Assembly (NCBI GenBank): GCA_024697785.1
Contig: JAILEU010000054.1
Location: forward strand, 1 to 32,973
Length of the DNA: 32,973 nucleotides
DNA from: Bacteroidaceae bacterium
GTDB taxonomy: Bacteria; Bacteroidota; Bacteroidia; Bacteroidales; Bacteroidaceae
Direction: 5' to 3'
In this document: positions 18,349-29,173 of the stretch, piece after piece
Layout: each line of letters begins with the position of its first letter
Position numbering within the stretch: the stretch's first letter is position 1
Translations under genes and position numbers: made by a program
Notes under the pieces: generated by a model
What the model was told of the DNA's origin: nothing
What the model saw: only the letters and a program-made list of their open reading frames with translations
Databases searched by the model: none

Positions 18349-18605
18349 AGTTTAACGTTTAATGTTTAACGTTTAACGAACACGTCTGGCGCCTTCGGCG
18401 CAATTGATAATTGGCTTCGCCTTCCTCCTTCGCACCTCGGCCATTCAAGCAAGCTTGATGGCTCTCGGTTTGGCGTCGGTTGATAATTGAAAATTGATAA
18501 TTATCCATGGTCCATTGTCAATTGTCAATTAACGAAGTTATCTCTAACCCCTAACCTCTAACCCCTAACCTAATTTCTAATTTCTAATTCCTAATTCCTA
18601 ATTCT
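18349..18605. repeat. Composite repeat leader before permease 1 (copy 2, with extra module)
   Basis: It has the same modules in the same order as 13638-13805 (GTTTAACG units, AACGAACACGTC, GGCGCCTTCGGCGC, AATTGATAATTG, TATCCATGGTCCATTG, ACGAAGTTATCTCTAACC, CCCTAA). A reverse copy of the TolC-insert module (18411-18480) is spliced in after AATTGATAATTGG. It continues as CTAATTTCTAATTCCTAATTC up to the TTG start. No gene is visible. Confidence 0.85.
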
Positions 18606-20954
18606 TTGAAATCCTATCTTACCTTCCTCCGCCGTAATTGGCTTTATACGCTCATCGAGATGTTCGGGCTCTCCGTAGCGTTGGGGTTCGTCGTGCTGCT
18701 GGCATCGTATGCCCGAACCGAGTTCAGCGTCGGCCGCAGGCAGCCTCTGTCAAAACAACTCTACGCCGTCGGCACAGGCTCCTTCCTCGGCATGACGCTC
18801 GGCACGGCCGAGGCGTTCTACGGCAGCATCCCCGAGATAACGGGCTGGACGCGCATCGCCCGTTACAACGGCATCGGCTATGACATCACCGTCGGTGGCG
18901 ACTTCTACGAGACGCGGGCTGCCACCATCGACACCAATTTCTTCCAGTATTTCGACTACGCCCTCGAAGGCTGCGACCGCCGCCGCGTGCTGGCCAGTCC
19001 CGACGAGGTCATCCTTTCCCGCTCGTTCGCCCGCAAGGTGTTCGGCACGGACGACCCCGTTGGCAAGACCATCGAGAGTGCCGTGGACGGTCGTCTCGTA
19101 GTGGCAGGCGTTGTCGACGACTTCGGTCCAGCGGACGTCTTTCAGCCCTTCGACATCTTTCTCGGTATGGACAAGGCACTCCTCCAGGAAATGGACAACT
19201 TTGGCATGGTGCAGACCTTCGTCACGCTGGCCGACGGCACCGACACCGAGAGCCTGAACAGCAAGCTCCTCGCCACCTACATGGACTACTGGAAAGACTG
19301 GTACAAGGCCGATGGCTCGGACGGCTCGTTCCTGTGGGGTTCGTCGTTGACGAGGCTGGACGAAATCTACTTCTCGTCGTTTGACGACGGGGGTGATAAC
19401 GTTGTCCGTAAGGGCGACAAGCGCACCGTCCATGTGCTGCTCGTCGTGGCGCTGGTGCTGCTCGTGTCTGCCGTGTTCAACTACATCAACCTCACCGTGG
19501 CACAGACGGGCAAACGGGCCAAGGAGATGGCCACGCGCCGTCTGCTGGGGCAGCAGCAGAGTGGCATCGTGCTGCGCTATCTGGGCGAGTCGCTCTTCTT
19601 CACCACACTCTGCTTCGTCATCGGCATCGTGCTGGCGGTGGCGGCGAAGCCGTTATTCGAACGGCTGTTTACGTCGTCGGAGATAGTCCTGAAGCCCGAC
19701 TTTCGCGTGACCGCCGTCGCTGTGGCTCTGCTGGCGGTGGTGGCGCTCGTCTCGGGTCTGTTGCCTGCTGCCTTCATCGCGCGTTTCCAGCCCATCCACG
19801 TGGTGAAGGGCGAGTTCCGCTTCCGTTCGAAGCTGGTGTTCAGCCGCGTGTTCATCGTCCTGCAGAACGTCATCAGCACGGTACTTGTCGCCGTCAGCCT
19901 GACGATGGCGCTCCAGATGCACCACCTCGCCACGCTGCCCACGGGCTACCGCACGGACGGCATCCTCTCCGTGTCGGCCGCGTCCATCGGCTATACCTAC
20001 GACAAGCAGTCCATCCTGCGCGAGCGGCTGCTGGCCCTGCCGCAGGTGGAGGCTGTGGGGCTGGCGGCGCAGGTTCCCATGCGCACCGGTTTCGACGGCG
20101 TCCACGTTGAGGGTGAGAAGCAGTCGTGGGTTCGCCCGTCGCATTTAGACAGCACGGCGTTCCACATGCTCGGCCTTGAGGTGGTGGAGCGCTACAGCGA
20201 GCCGCTGCCGGGCATGTTCTGGGTGACGGAGGAGACGCGCGACCGCTATGGTATCACGCCCGGCCATCCCTGGTTCGGTACGATGGACGGACAGCCGGAG
20301 CGCGAGGTCTGCGGCGTCATCCGCGACTTCCGCAGCGGCACGCCCATGGAGTCGCCCATGGACGACAGCCACAGCGTGGTGAAGGTGCTCGACACCCGCC
20401 TCTGGGTCTATAACCATCTGGTGCAGGTGAAGGGCGACCGCCGCGAGGCCATCGAGGCCGTGCGCCGCGTCTGCCGCGAGGTGAACGAGGAGCTGACGGG
20501 GCTGCCGAAGGAGATGGAGGTCACCTACGTCGATGACTACCTCCGCGACAGCCTGACGGGCAGCCGCCGCGCTATTACGCTCGTGCTCGTCTTCATGGGC
20601 ATCGCCCTCGTCATCTCCGCCCTCGGCCTGCTGGCCATGTCCATCTACTACACCGGTCAGCAGGCGCGTCAGATAGCGCTGCGCAAGGTGTTCGGCGCCG
20701 AGGTGGGCGCGGCGTCGTGGCAGCTGGCGCGGGGCTTTGTCGTGATGGCGGCCGTGGCCGTCGTCGTGGCCATGCCGTTGGCCGTGTGGGCCATGACCTT
20801 CTATCTGGAGGGCTTCTACAACCGCATCGCCACGCCGTGGTGGGTCGTTCCCGTGGCTGCGCTGTTTACCTTCGTTGTGGCCTTTGTCTCCGTCATCTCT
20901 CAGATTTTGCATATAGCCTTGGAAAATCCTGTTAAAACCTTAAAAACCGAATAA
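18606..20954 (+). CDS. ABC transporter permease 1 (MacB/FtsX type, 8-TM tandem form)
   Basis: This 782-residue inner-membrane protein has one N-terminal membrane helix (LIEMFGLSVALGFVVLLASYA). A large periplasmic domain follows to ~275, then three helices with the FtsX core (VLLVVALVLLVSAVFNYINLTVAQTGKRAKEMATRRLLG). A second helix plus periplasmic domain and a C-terminal FtsX core complete it (TLVLVFMGIALVISALGLLAMSIYYTGQQARQIALRKVFGAE). One chain thus holds two MacB-like halves. It starts at TTG 18606, directly behind repeat DNA and with no visible ribosome-binding site; upstream stops exclude longer starts. It is closely related to permease 4 (26774) and ends 3 bp before permease 2. Confidence 0.9.
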   Translation: MKSYLTFLRRNWLYTLIEMFGLSVALGFVVLLASYARTEFSVGRRQPLSKQLYAVGTGSFLGMTLGTAEAFYGSIPEITGWTRIARYNGIGYDITVGGDFYETRAATIDTNFFQYFDYALEGCDRRRVLASPDEVILSRSFARKVFGTDDPVGKTIESAVDGRLVVAGVVDDFGPADVFQPFDIFLGMDKALLQEMDNFGMVQTFVTLADGTDTESLNSKLLATYMDYWKDWYKADGSDGSFLWGSSLTRLDEIYFSSFDDGGDNVVRKGDKRTVHVLLVVALVLLVSAVFNYINLTVAQTGKRAKEMATRRLLGQQQSGIVLRYLGESLFFTTLCFVIGIVLAVAAKPLFERLFTSSEIVLKPDFRVTAVAVALLAVVALVSGLLPAAFIARFQPIHVVKGEFRFRSKLVFSRVFIVLQNVISTVLVAVSLTMALQMHHLATLPTGYRTDGILSVSAASIGYTYDKQSILRERLLALPQVEAVGLAAQVPMRTGFDGVHVEGEKQSWVRPSHLDSTAFHMLGLEVVERYSEPLPGMFWVTEETRDRYGITPGHPWFGTMDGQPEREVCGVIRDFRSGTPMESPMDDSHSVVKVLDTRLWVYNHLVQVKGDRREAIEAVRRVCREVNEELTGLPKEMEVTYVDDYLRDSLTGSRRAITLVLVFMGIALVISALGLLAMSIYYTGQQARQIALRKVFGAEVGAASWQLARGFVVMAAVAVVVAMPLAVWAMTFYLEGFYNRIATPWWVVPVAALFTFVVAFVSVISQILHIALENPVKTLKTE

Positions 20955-20957
20955 GCA

Positions 20958-23393
20958 ATGACATTTTTCTCTTATCTCACCTCTGCCGTGCGCACCCTGC
21001 CGGCAAAGGGGCGGCGGAACGGCCTGAAGGTGCTGACGCTGGGCATCGGGCTCTCCGTGGGTCTCGTGCTGGTCGGCGTGGTCTCATTCCGGCAGACGTT
21101 TGACAACTTCTACACCGATGCCGACCGCATCTACTATCTTTCCGAAGCCTATACGCAAAACGGCGAGGCGCGCGTATTCTCTCAGACGAGCGGCGGCATT
21201 GCGCCCACCATGGCCGCGCACTTCCCGCAGATCGAGGAGGCGACGCGCTTCCGCTGGTGGGGCGAAGGCGATGCTATCCTCGCCGAGACGAAGGAGCGTG
21301 TCCATGCCAACCTCATCTTCCTGGCCGACACGGCCTTCTTCCACATTCTCGACCGTCCCGTCGTGGCGGGCGACATTACGGAGTCGCTTGCCGTGCCGGA
21401 AAACATGGTTGTCTCCATGAGCCTCGCGCGTCGTCTCTACCGTGGCACTGGCCGGGGCGACTACACCGTTGCCGAGGCTGTCGTCGGTACGAGGCTTTCC
21501 TTCGCCGGACAGGCGGGCGGCACTGTGTTCACCGTTGCGGGCGTCTATGCCGACTATCCCTACAACGCCAACTGGCGTCCCGAGGCTGTGGTGTCGCTGG
21601 GCGCAACCAAGGCCTTTACGGGTTGGGACGGCACGATGAACATGGTGGGCAACGACTCGTACAGGAGCTTCATCAAACTCCATCGCGGCGCCGATGTCTG
21701 TGACATCAACGACCACATGGACGGCTACGTCAACGCCTACCTGCCTGTGGAGGAGGCTAGGAAACACGGCTTCACGATAAACTACATAGCCAAGCCCTTC
21801 AAGGATTTTCATTCTGAGGATGCCTCGGCGCGCAACCTAACTCTGCTGCTGGCCTTCGTAGCCTTCGCCCTGCTGCTGACGTCGGTGCTGAACTATATGC
21901 TCATCGTGGTTTCGACGTCGGTGACGCGAAGCCGCGAGATGGCGCTGCGCAAGTGTCTGGGCAGCGGTGTGGGCGACACCTTCCGTATGATGTTTGCCGA
22001 AGCCGTTGTTCACATGGTGCTGGCGTTGTTGCTGGCTGCCATCCTTGTCTATGCGGCGCGGGGTCTGGTAGAGCAGCTGGCGGGCGTGAACCCCATCGCC
22101 CTCTTCACAGGCGAGCCGCTGAGATGGGCCGTCGGCATTGTCGTGACGGTGGTGCTGCTGAACGGTCTCGTGCCCGGCATTTTGTTCAACCGCATCCCCG
22201 TGGCGGTGGCATTCCGCGGCTATGCCCGCAACCGCCGCACGTGGAAGCGCGGCCTGCTGGCCGTCGAGTTTGCCGCCGCTGCCTTTCTTGCCGTCGTCAT
22301 CTCCGTCGTGGCGCTCCAGTACCGTCTGATGACGCGCGCCGATGTGGGTTTCGAGTACGGCGATGTCGCCTCCATCATGATGCCCGAGGCTACGAAAGCC
22401 CAGAAACTAGAACTCATTGAGGCTGTGCGTGCCCTGCCCTGCGTGGATGACGCCGCGTTTGCCTACCAGAATCCCTTCGACGGCTGTAGCGGCGACAACG
22501 TTTCCCTGCCCGACGACCCGAAGGAACTCTTCAACATCCGCGACTTCTATTATGTAGATGAACACTACTGGAACGTCATGGGCATCGCCCTTGCCGAGGG
22601 CCGTAACTTCAACCCTGAACTCGGCATCGACCAGGAGATTATCGTCTCACGCTCATTTGCCGAAGCCTTGCGCACGATGGTAGGGTGGGACAATGTCGTC
22701 GGCCAGCAGGTGCGTGTCACCGACCACGAGAAGACGGTCTCGACCATTGTGGGTGTCTTCGACGATATCCACACGGGGACGTTCGACAAGGAGGGCGCCG
22801 ACCACCGCGACCGTCCGATGGGCGTATTCTTCTGCAACCCTGAGAACTATACGGGCATGTATCCCTACGTCTTCGTGAAGTACCATCAGCTGGACACGGA
22901 GGCGCTGGAGCAGACGCAGGCTGTCGTCGGCCGTGTGCTGACCGGCCAGTCGGCGCCGCTGGTGCCCTTTCGCCTGCAGGTGCTTGACAATTTTGCAGGC
23001 ACGCTTCGTTTGCGCAATGCCATCCTCATCGGCGGCATCGTCACGCTGCTCATCGCCCTGCTGGGGCTGACGGGCTACACCATCGACGAGGCGAAGCGCC
23101 GTGCCAAGGAAATCGCCATCCGCCGCGTTTGCGGCTATCAGCTTAGCATCATCCGCCGGATGTTCCTGCGCGACATTATGCTCATCGCCCTGCCGTCGGT
23201 AGCTGCGGGCTGCCTCGTTGCCGCCATCGTGGCGGGCAACTGGGAGCAGCAGTTCACGCTCAAGGCCGGGCTGCCCGTGTGGGTGTTTGCTGTCGTGGTG
23301 GTGACGATTCTCTGCATCGTTGCCCTTGTCTCCGACGGCTATGTCCGCCACATCGCTTCCGTCAACCCCGCCAAAACGCTGAAAATGGAATAG
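20958..23393 (+). CDS. ABC transporter permease 2 (MacB/FtsX type, 8-TM tandem form)
   Basis: This 811-residue protein has the same two-half plan. The N-terminal helix is VLTLGIGLSVGLVLVGVVSFRQTFDNFY. The FtsX core is LLLAFVAFALLLTSVLNYMLIVVSTSVTRSREMALRKCLGSG, and the C-terminal core is ILIGGIVTLLIALLGLTGYTIDEAKRRAKEIAIRRVCGYQ. The periplasmic parts contain VAGVYADYPYNANWRPEAVVSLG and VGVFDDIHTGTFDKEG, typical of MacB_PCD domains. The ATG follows the permease 1 stop by 3 bp, so the two are translationally close. It differs clearly from permeases 1 and 4 and probably forms a distinct partner. Confidence 0.9.
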   Translation: MTFFSYLTSAVRTLPAKGRRNGLKVLTLGIGLSVGLVLVGVVSFRQTFDNFYTDADRIYYLSEAYTQNGEARVFSQTSGGIAPTMAAHFPQIEEATRFRWWGEGDAILAETKERVHANLIFLADTAFFHILDRPVVAGDITESLAVPENMVVSMSLARRLYRGTGRGDYTVAEAVVGTRLSFAGQAGGTVFTVAGVYADYPYNANWRPEAVVSLGATKAFTGWDGTMNMVGNDSYRSFIKLHRGADVCDINDHMDGYVNAYLPVEEARKHGFTINYIAKPFKDFHSEDASARNLTLLLAFVAFALLLTSVLNYMLIVVSTSVTRSREMALRKCLGSGVGDTFRMMFAEAVVHMVLALLLAAILVYAARGLVEQLAGVNPIALFTGEPLRWAVGIVVTVVLLNGLVPGILFNRIPVAVAFRGYARNRRTWKRGLLAVEFAAAAFLAVVISVVALQYRLMTRADVGFEYGDVASIMMPEATKAQKLELIEAVRALPCVDDAAFAYQNPFDGCSGDNVSLPDDPKELFNIRDFYYVDEHYWNVMGIALAEGRNFNPELGIDQEIIVSRSFAEALRTMVGWDNVVGQQVRVTDHEKTVSTIVGVFDDIHTGTFDKEGADHRDRPMGVFFCNPENYTGMYPYVFVKYHQLDTEALEQTQAVVGRVLTGQSAPLVPFRLQVLDNFAGTLRLRNAILIGGIVTLLIALLGLTGYTIDEAKRRAKEIAIRRVCGYQLSIIRRMFLRDIMLIALPSVAAGCLVAAIVAGNWEQQFTLKAGLPVWVFAVVVVTILCIVALVSDGYVRHIASVNPAKTLKME

Positions 23394-23446
23394 TCATTCA
23401 GAAAATAATAAAAAAAACAGTATAACCTATTTAAAAACAAACAGCA

Positions 23447-24127
<681 letters not shown>

Positions 24128-24208
24128 AGGTAAACCTTCATGGATAATGGATAATTATCAATTATCAATTTTCAATTTTCAATTGCGCCGAAGGGCGCCT
24201 AAGTTATC
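24128..24208. repeat. Short intergenic repeats before permease 3
   Basis: These are TTATCAATTATCAATTTTCAATTTTC units and the hairpin GCGCCGAAGGGCGC, the same modules as at 13674-13720 in reverse orientation. They end just before the ATG at 24209. Confidence 0.6.
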
Positions 24209-26611
24209 ATGTTCAAATACATTTTCCAGAATTTCCTGCACACGCTGCGGCGGTACAAGGCGTCGAGCCTGCTGAACATCGTCGGTATGGCGGTGGCGTT
24301 CGCGGCGTTCTACGTCATCGTCACGCAGGTGAGCTACGGCTTCGGCTATAACCACCGCATCCCCGGGGCCGACCGCATCTATCAGCTCAGCTACCCCAGT
24401 CCGTACAACAATGGGAAGTACAACACTTTCTTTAGCCGTCCCTTCGGCGAACGGCTCATCGCGTGCAGCCCCACCGTAGAGGCGGGCGGTATGGCCAAGT
24501 TCGGCGGCCCCACGGAGTTCTGCTTCATCAAGGAGGGCGACGACGTCCGCAAATTCCCCATGAACGTCTGTGAATTTACTTCGGGCGGCGTGCAGGTGTT
24601 CGGCTTCGAGCCCGTGCAGGGCTCGCTGGACGAGCTTGCACGTCCCGGCACCGTGGCCGTCTCGGCAGCGTTCGCCGCGAAGATGAACCTCCATCTTGGC
24701 GACCGCATCTCGCAGAACTCCGACGGCGTCAGCGATGCCTTTGAGATTGTCGCCATCTGGCGCGACTTCCCCCGGAACTCCGACCTCGGCACGCTGGAAG
24801 CGCTCTACGACATCCGCGACGAGTCGCTGGAAAACACCAGCCAATGGAACTACAACTATTGGGTGCGCCTCCGCTCGGCCGACGACCGTGCTGTCTTCGA
24901 GGAGAGCATGCGCACGGTGATGCGCGAGATGCTGATGGACGACGGCACGGAGGACGAGGACATCAACGGTCAGCTGGACAGGTTCCGCATCCATCTTGTT
25001 CCCCTGCGTGACCATTACTACGCCTCTGACTTGGAGTGGGCGGGGGTGAAGTTGGGCAACCGCACGACGGACGTCACGCTGCTGGCTGTGGCCATCCTCA
25101 TTCTGCTCATAGCCTTCATCAACTTCGTCAATTTCTTCTTTGCGCTGGTGCCGGTGCGGATGCGGGCGGTGAACACCTACAAGGTCTATGGCGCGTCGCG
25201 CGGCTTTCTGGTGGCGAACTTCGTCTTCGAGGCCGTCGGCACGGTGGTGGTGGCGCTGGGCGTGGCGGCTCTCGTGGTGCTGGCCATCACGAAGTCGTCG
25301 TTAACTGGAATGCTGTCGGCGCCCGTAGCCTTCGGGCAGAATGTTCCCGTGGTGCTGACGACCGTCGCCGTGACTGTGGCGGCTGCCGTAGCGGGCAGTC
25401 TCTATCCGTCGTTCTACATCACGAAGTTCCAGGTGGCGATGGCGGTGAAGGGCTCGTTCGGCGGCTCGGCGGCAGGACGACGGCTCAGGAGCATACTCAT
25501 GGGCGTGCAGTTCGTCATCTCCATCGGCCTCATCATCTGTGCCACGTTCATCCGTATGCAGCATGCCTACATGATGAACTACGACATGGGCTTCGACAAG
25601 GAACACCTGCTCACGGGCTTCATGAGCGACGACCTCGGATGGTACGGACAATCGAACCACGCCTTCGAGGACAGGCTGCGCAGCAACCCCGACATCAAGG
25701 ATATTGCCTGGGCCGCAGGGCCCATCGTGGGTGAGATTCGCATGGGCTGGGGACGCGCTTACAAGGGGCGCCAGATTAACATGCAGACCTATCCCGTCTC
25801 GCCCAACTTCCTCTCGTTCATGGGCATCCCCGTGGTGGAGGGCAGGGACTTCCTGCCGTCGGACGACCAGGGGAATGGTGTCTTCATCTTCAACGAGCAG
25901 GGGCGGAAGGAGTATGACATCGAGTTGGACGACGTCATCACCGGCCATCGTGGCGACGCCCGCGTGGTAGGCATCTGTCGCGATTTCCACTACAAGCCCC
26001 TCCAGTATCGGAGCGAGCCGTTCGTCTTCTACGTCTTCGGCGAGAAGACCCGTTGGCAGAATCTGTCTCATATCTTCATCCGCACCCGTGCGGGCGCCAA
26101 CCCTGCCGAGGTGATGAAGTTCGTCCTCGACACGGCGCACGACGTCAGCCCCGCGACCGACATGGAGACGGTGAGCCTCCGATTCTTCGACGAGGAACTG
26201 GGCCGTCAGTATCAGAAAGAGCGCGAGCTGGCGCGGCTGGTCACGCTGTTCACCCTCATTGCCATTGTGCTGTCGCTAATGGGCGTATTCGGGCTGGTGC
26301 TCTTCGAGACGCAGCGCCGCAGCAAGGAGATAGCCATCCGCCGCGTGTTGGGCTCGGAGGTGAAGGACATCCTCGCGCTGCTGAACGGGAAGTTCGTGCG
26401 CATCGTGCTGGCGAGCTTCGCCCTGGCAGCACCCGTCAGCTGGCTGCTGATGAGCCGCTATTTCAGCACCTTTGCCTACCACACGCCCGTCCGCCTGTGG
26501 GTGTTTGCAGTCGCACTGGTGGCCGTGCTTGTTGTCACCGTGGCCATTGTCACTCTGCGCAGCCTCCACGCCGCCACCAGCAACCCTGTGGAAATGATAA
26601 AGACAGAATGA
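24209..26611 (+). CDS. ABC transporter permease 3 (MacB/FtsX type, 8-TM tandem form)
   Basis: This 800-residue protein has an N-terminal helix (SLLNIVGMAVAFAAFYVIVTQVSYGFGYN) and a periplasmic domain. The FtsX core is LLAVAILILLIAFINFVNFFFALVPVRMRAVNTYKVYGASRG. After a middle helix (ILMGVQFVISIGLIICATFIRMQ) comes a second periplasmic domain (DARVVGICRDFHYKPLQYRSEPFVFYVFG). The C-terminal core is LVTLFTLIAIVLSLMGVFGLVLFETQRRSKEIAIRRVLGSEV. It follows the ATPase gene after 81 bp of repeats. It is the most divergent of the four; its first core has MRAVNTYKVYGAS where the others have EMA(T/L)R(R/K)(L/C)LG. Confidence 0.9.
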   Translation: MFKYIFQNFLHTLRRYKASSLLNIVGMAVAFAAFYVIVTQVSYGFGYNHRIPGADRIYQLSYPSPYNNGKYNTFFSRPFGERLIACSPTVEAGGMAKFGGPTEFCFIKEGDDVRKFPMNVCEFTSGGVQVFGFEPVQGSLDELARPGTVAVSAAFAAKMNLHLGDRISQNSDGVSDAFEIVAIWRDFPRNSDLGTLEALYDIRDESLENTSQWNYNYWVRLRSADDRAVFEESMRTVMREMLMDDGTEDEDINGQLDRFRIHLVPLRDHYYASDLEWAGVKLGNRTTDVTLLAVAILILLIAFINFVNFFFALVPVRMRAVNTYKVYGASRGFLVANFVFEAVGTVVVALGVAALVVLAITKSSLTGMLSAPVAFGQNVPVVLTTVAVTVAAAVAGSLYPSFYITKFQVAMAVKGSFGGSAAGRRLRSILMGVQFVISIGLIICATFIRMQHAYMMNYDMGFDKEHLLTGFMSDDLGWYGQSNHAFEDRLRSNPDIKDIAWAAGPIVGEIRMGWGRAYKGRQINMQTYPVSPNFLSFMGIPVVEGRDFLPSDDQGNGVFIFNEQGRKEYDIELDDVITGHRGDARVVGICRDFHYKPLQYRSEPFVFYVFGEKTRWQNLSHIFIRTRAGANPAEVMKFVLDTAHDVSPATDMETVSLRFFDEELGRQYQKERELARLVTLFTLIAIVLSLMGVFGLVLFETQRRSKEIAIRRVLGSEVKDILALLNGKFVRIVLASFALAAPVSWLLMSRYFSTFAYHTPVRLWVFAVALVAVLVVTVAIVTLRSLHAATSNPVEMIKTE

Positions 26612-26773
26612 ATAAACTGGTTTAACGGAGATGGTTTAAGGTTTAACGTTTAAGGTTTAACGTTTAACGAGGCTGGCGCTGGTGAAATCGAAGGACGTGT
26701 TCGTTAAACATTAAACGCTAAACATTAAACAAGAATCCGAAGGACGTGTTCGTTAAACATTAAACATAAGAAA
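26612..26773. repeat. Intergenic GTTTAACG/CGTTAAACATTAAAC repeats
   Basis: GTTTAAGGTTTAACG units in one direction face two copies of GAAGGACGTGTTCGTTAAACATTAAAC, so the arms are in opposing orientation. The same family occurs at 4045-4065, 10215-10310, 13638-13670 and 18350-18385. No gene is visible. Confidence 0.7.
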
Positions 26774-29173
26774 ATGAACTCCTTTTTCCGATTTCTGAAG
26801 CGGAACCCGCTTTATACCTTCATCAATGTCGTGGGCCTGGCGGTGTCTCTGATGTTCGTCATTCTGATATGCGACTACACGTGGCGGCAATTCAGCATCG
26901 ACGGCTGGCACAAGAAGCGCGACCGCATCGTGCTGCTTGGTCACGGCGGCACCTTCTTCTCGTGGCCCGGTGTCACCCGCCAACTGGCCGAACGCTATCC
27001 CGAGATTGAAAAGACCTGCTGCGTGATGACGAACAGCGGCTCTATCCGTAGCGAAAAAGGCTCTGTGACGTACGACGAAGGCGACCCCATCCTGCTGGCT
27101 GACGCGACATTTTTCGACCTCTTCGACTTCCGCCTTGTGCAGGGCGACCGTGCTACGGCGCTTGATGCGCCGGATAAATGCGTCATCACCGAGTCGCTGG
27201 CCCGTACGCTCTTCCCCGACCGCAACCCCGTGGGCGAGGCGCTGCGCATCGTCGGCAACCACGCTATCCACATCGGCGACGAGAACCCCTACGACTCCAC
27301 CCTCGTTTATACCGTTTCGGCTGTGGCACGCGACTTCGACAAGACCGTGCTGCCCAACGACGTGAAGGTCATTGCTTCGATGGAGCGCCATCCGCAGGTG
27401 ATGGGCTACACCGTCGGCAATAACGTCTATGTCATGAGCCAGCACGGCGCCACGAAGTCGTTCCTGCTGCTGTGCGAAGGTGCCGACCTGACGCCGCAGC
27501 TGCCGTCCATCAGCGAATGGATGCGCCAGAACGTGCCGGCGCTGCGATGGTTCGGTGAGGAGGAGTCCGAGGCAACCCTGACGCCACTGACGAAGCTGAT
27601 GTTCGCCCCGCAGAACGACGGACGCGGCATGCTGCGCGGCGACCGCGGGCGGCTCACAATCCTGCTCTCGGTCATCCTCGCCATCCTGCTCTTCGCCATC
27701 ATCAACTACGTGAACCTCACCGTCGCCAACACGGGCCTGCGCTCGCATGAGATGGCCACGCGCCGCCTCCTCGGCAATACTGCCGGCGACATCGCCCTGA
27801 AGCTGATGGGTGAATCGACGCTGATGGTGCTCGTCTCGTTCCTGCTCGGCTTAGGGCTGGCCTTCCTTGTGCAGTACGACATGGCCACGCTGTTCCGCGG
27901 GAAGATAGCCCTGCAGAACGACGTCTCGGCGGGAACCATAAGTGTTTGTGCCGCATTTATTCTCGTGACGGGACTACTCTCCGGCATCATTCCCGCCATG
28001 CAGCTGGCGAAGTACAAGCCCATCGACGTGGTGAAGGGCACATTCCGCTACCGCTCGAAGATGGTGCTGAGCCGCGTCTTCATCATCGTGCAGAATGTGG
28101 TGACGGTGGTCATGCTTGTCGCCATGCTCACCATTCGTCTTCAGCTCAGCCACCTTGTGAACGCACCGCTTGGCTTCAACACCAAGGACGTCTATTTTGT
28201 AGCACCGGACAACCCCGATGTCCTCCGCAGCGAATTAGAGGCTCTGCCCTTCGTGGAGCGTATCGGAACGTTCAGCGGTTCCGGACTTGTGGGGCAGCCC
28301 AGCAGCATGACCTCGCGGAGACTGAACGATGGCGAGCCGCAGATGTTCTATCTGACGAAGATGGACCGTGCGGCAATGGACATCTACGGCCTCAAGGTGC
28401 TGGCCGACTATGGTAACACGGAAGGCGCCTACTATGTGAACCAGGAGACCATGCGCCGTCTCGGCCTGACAGATGCCGACCGCGAAATCGTGTGGGGCGA
28501 CGAGAGCGACCCCATAGCGGGCGTGGTGGCCGACTTCCACTCGGTCAACATCCTTGCTGACGTCCGCCCCTATCTCATCAGTCTGGTCGAGACTGACGAA
28601 GCCGGTACTCCGATGCTCAACAAAGGGTTCTACAAGCCCTACTTCATCGTCAAGACGGACGGCTCGTCAGGCGTCATGGAGCGGCTGCGGAATGTCGTCA
28701 AAGAGGTCGATGGCTCGACGGCCCAGCTGGACTGGAAAGTGCAGAGTCTGGAGGCCTTTGTGGCTGAGACCTTCGACGAACAGCAGAACACGCTTCGCAT
28801 CGTGTCGCTGTTCACGCTGGTGGCAGTTGTCATTGCCGTGCTGGGCTTCACGGGGCTGTCGTTCTTCTTTATCCGTCAGCGCCGGAAGGAGATTGGAGTG
28901 CGTCGCGTCATGGGCAGTACCGAGGGTGAGGTGGTTCTGCTGATGCTGCGCCGCTTTTGTGCTCCGTTGGTGGCTTCGTTCGTCGTGGCCGTGCCCGTAG
29001 CGTGGCACGTCATGCGCAGCTGGCTCGACGGTTTCGCCTACCGCATCGCGCTCTCGTGGTGGTTTTTCGCTGCCGCCTGCAGCATGGCGCTCATATTCGC
29101 TGTACTCTCCATCATCGTCCAGATCATCAGCGCCACTCGCGTCAATCCCGCTGTGACGCTGCGCCAGGAATGA
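26774..29173 (+). CDS. ABC transporter permease 4 (MacB/FtsX type, 8-TM tandem form)
   Basis: This 799-residue protein is clearly a paralogue of permease 1. The N-terminus MNSFFRFLKRNPLYTFINVVGLAVSLMF corresponds to MKSYLTFLRRNWLYTLIEMFGLSVALGF. The first core LLSVILAILLFAIINYVNLTVANTGLRSHEMATRRLLGNTAGDI corresponds to permease 1's NYINLTVAQTGKRAKEMATRRLLG, and both share KPIDVVKGTFRYRSKMVLSRVFIIVQNV-type middle segments. The C-terminal core is LVAVVIAVLGFTGLSFFFIRQRRKEIGVRRVMGST. It is the last gene of the export operon. A candidate terminator lies ~100 bp downstream. Confidence 0.9.
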   Translation: MNSFFRFLKRNPLYTFINVVGLAVSLMFVILICDYTWRQFSIDGWHKKRDRIVLLGHGGTFFSWPGVTRQLAERYPEIEKTCCVMTNSGSIRSEKGSVTYDEGDPILLADATFFDLFDFRLVQGDRATALDAPDKCVITESLARTLFPDRNPVGEALRIVGNHAIHIGDENPYDSTLVYTVSAVARDFDKTVLPNDVKVIASMERHPQVMGYTVGNNVYVMSQHGATKSFLLLCEGADLTPQLPSISEWMRQNVPALRWFGEEESEATLTPLTKLMFAPQNDGRGMLRGDRGRLTILLSVILAILLFAIINYVNLTVANTGLRSHEMATRRLLGNTAGDIALKLMGESTLMVLVSFLLGLGLAFLVQYDMATLFRGKIALQNDVSAGTISVCAAFILVTGLLSGIIPAMQLAKYKPIDVVKGTFRYRSKMVLSRVFIIVQNVVTVVMLVAMLTIRLQLSHLVNAPLGFNTKDVYFVAPDNPDVLRSELEALPFVERIGTFSGSGLVGQPSSMTSRRLNDGEPQMFYLTKMDRAAMDIYGLKVLADYGNTEGAYYVNQETMRRLGLTDADREIVWGDESDPIAGVVADFHSVNILADVRPYLISLVETDEAGTPMLNKGFYKPYFIVKTDGSSGVMERLRNVVKEVDGSTAQLDWKVQSLEAFVAETFDEQQNTLRIVSLFTLVAVVIAVLGFTGLSFFFIRQRRKEIGVRRVMGSTEGEVVLLMLRRFCAPLVASFVVAVPVAWHVMRSWLDGFAYRIALSWWFFAAACSMALIFAVLSIIVQIISATRVNPAVTLRQE

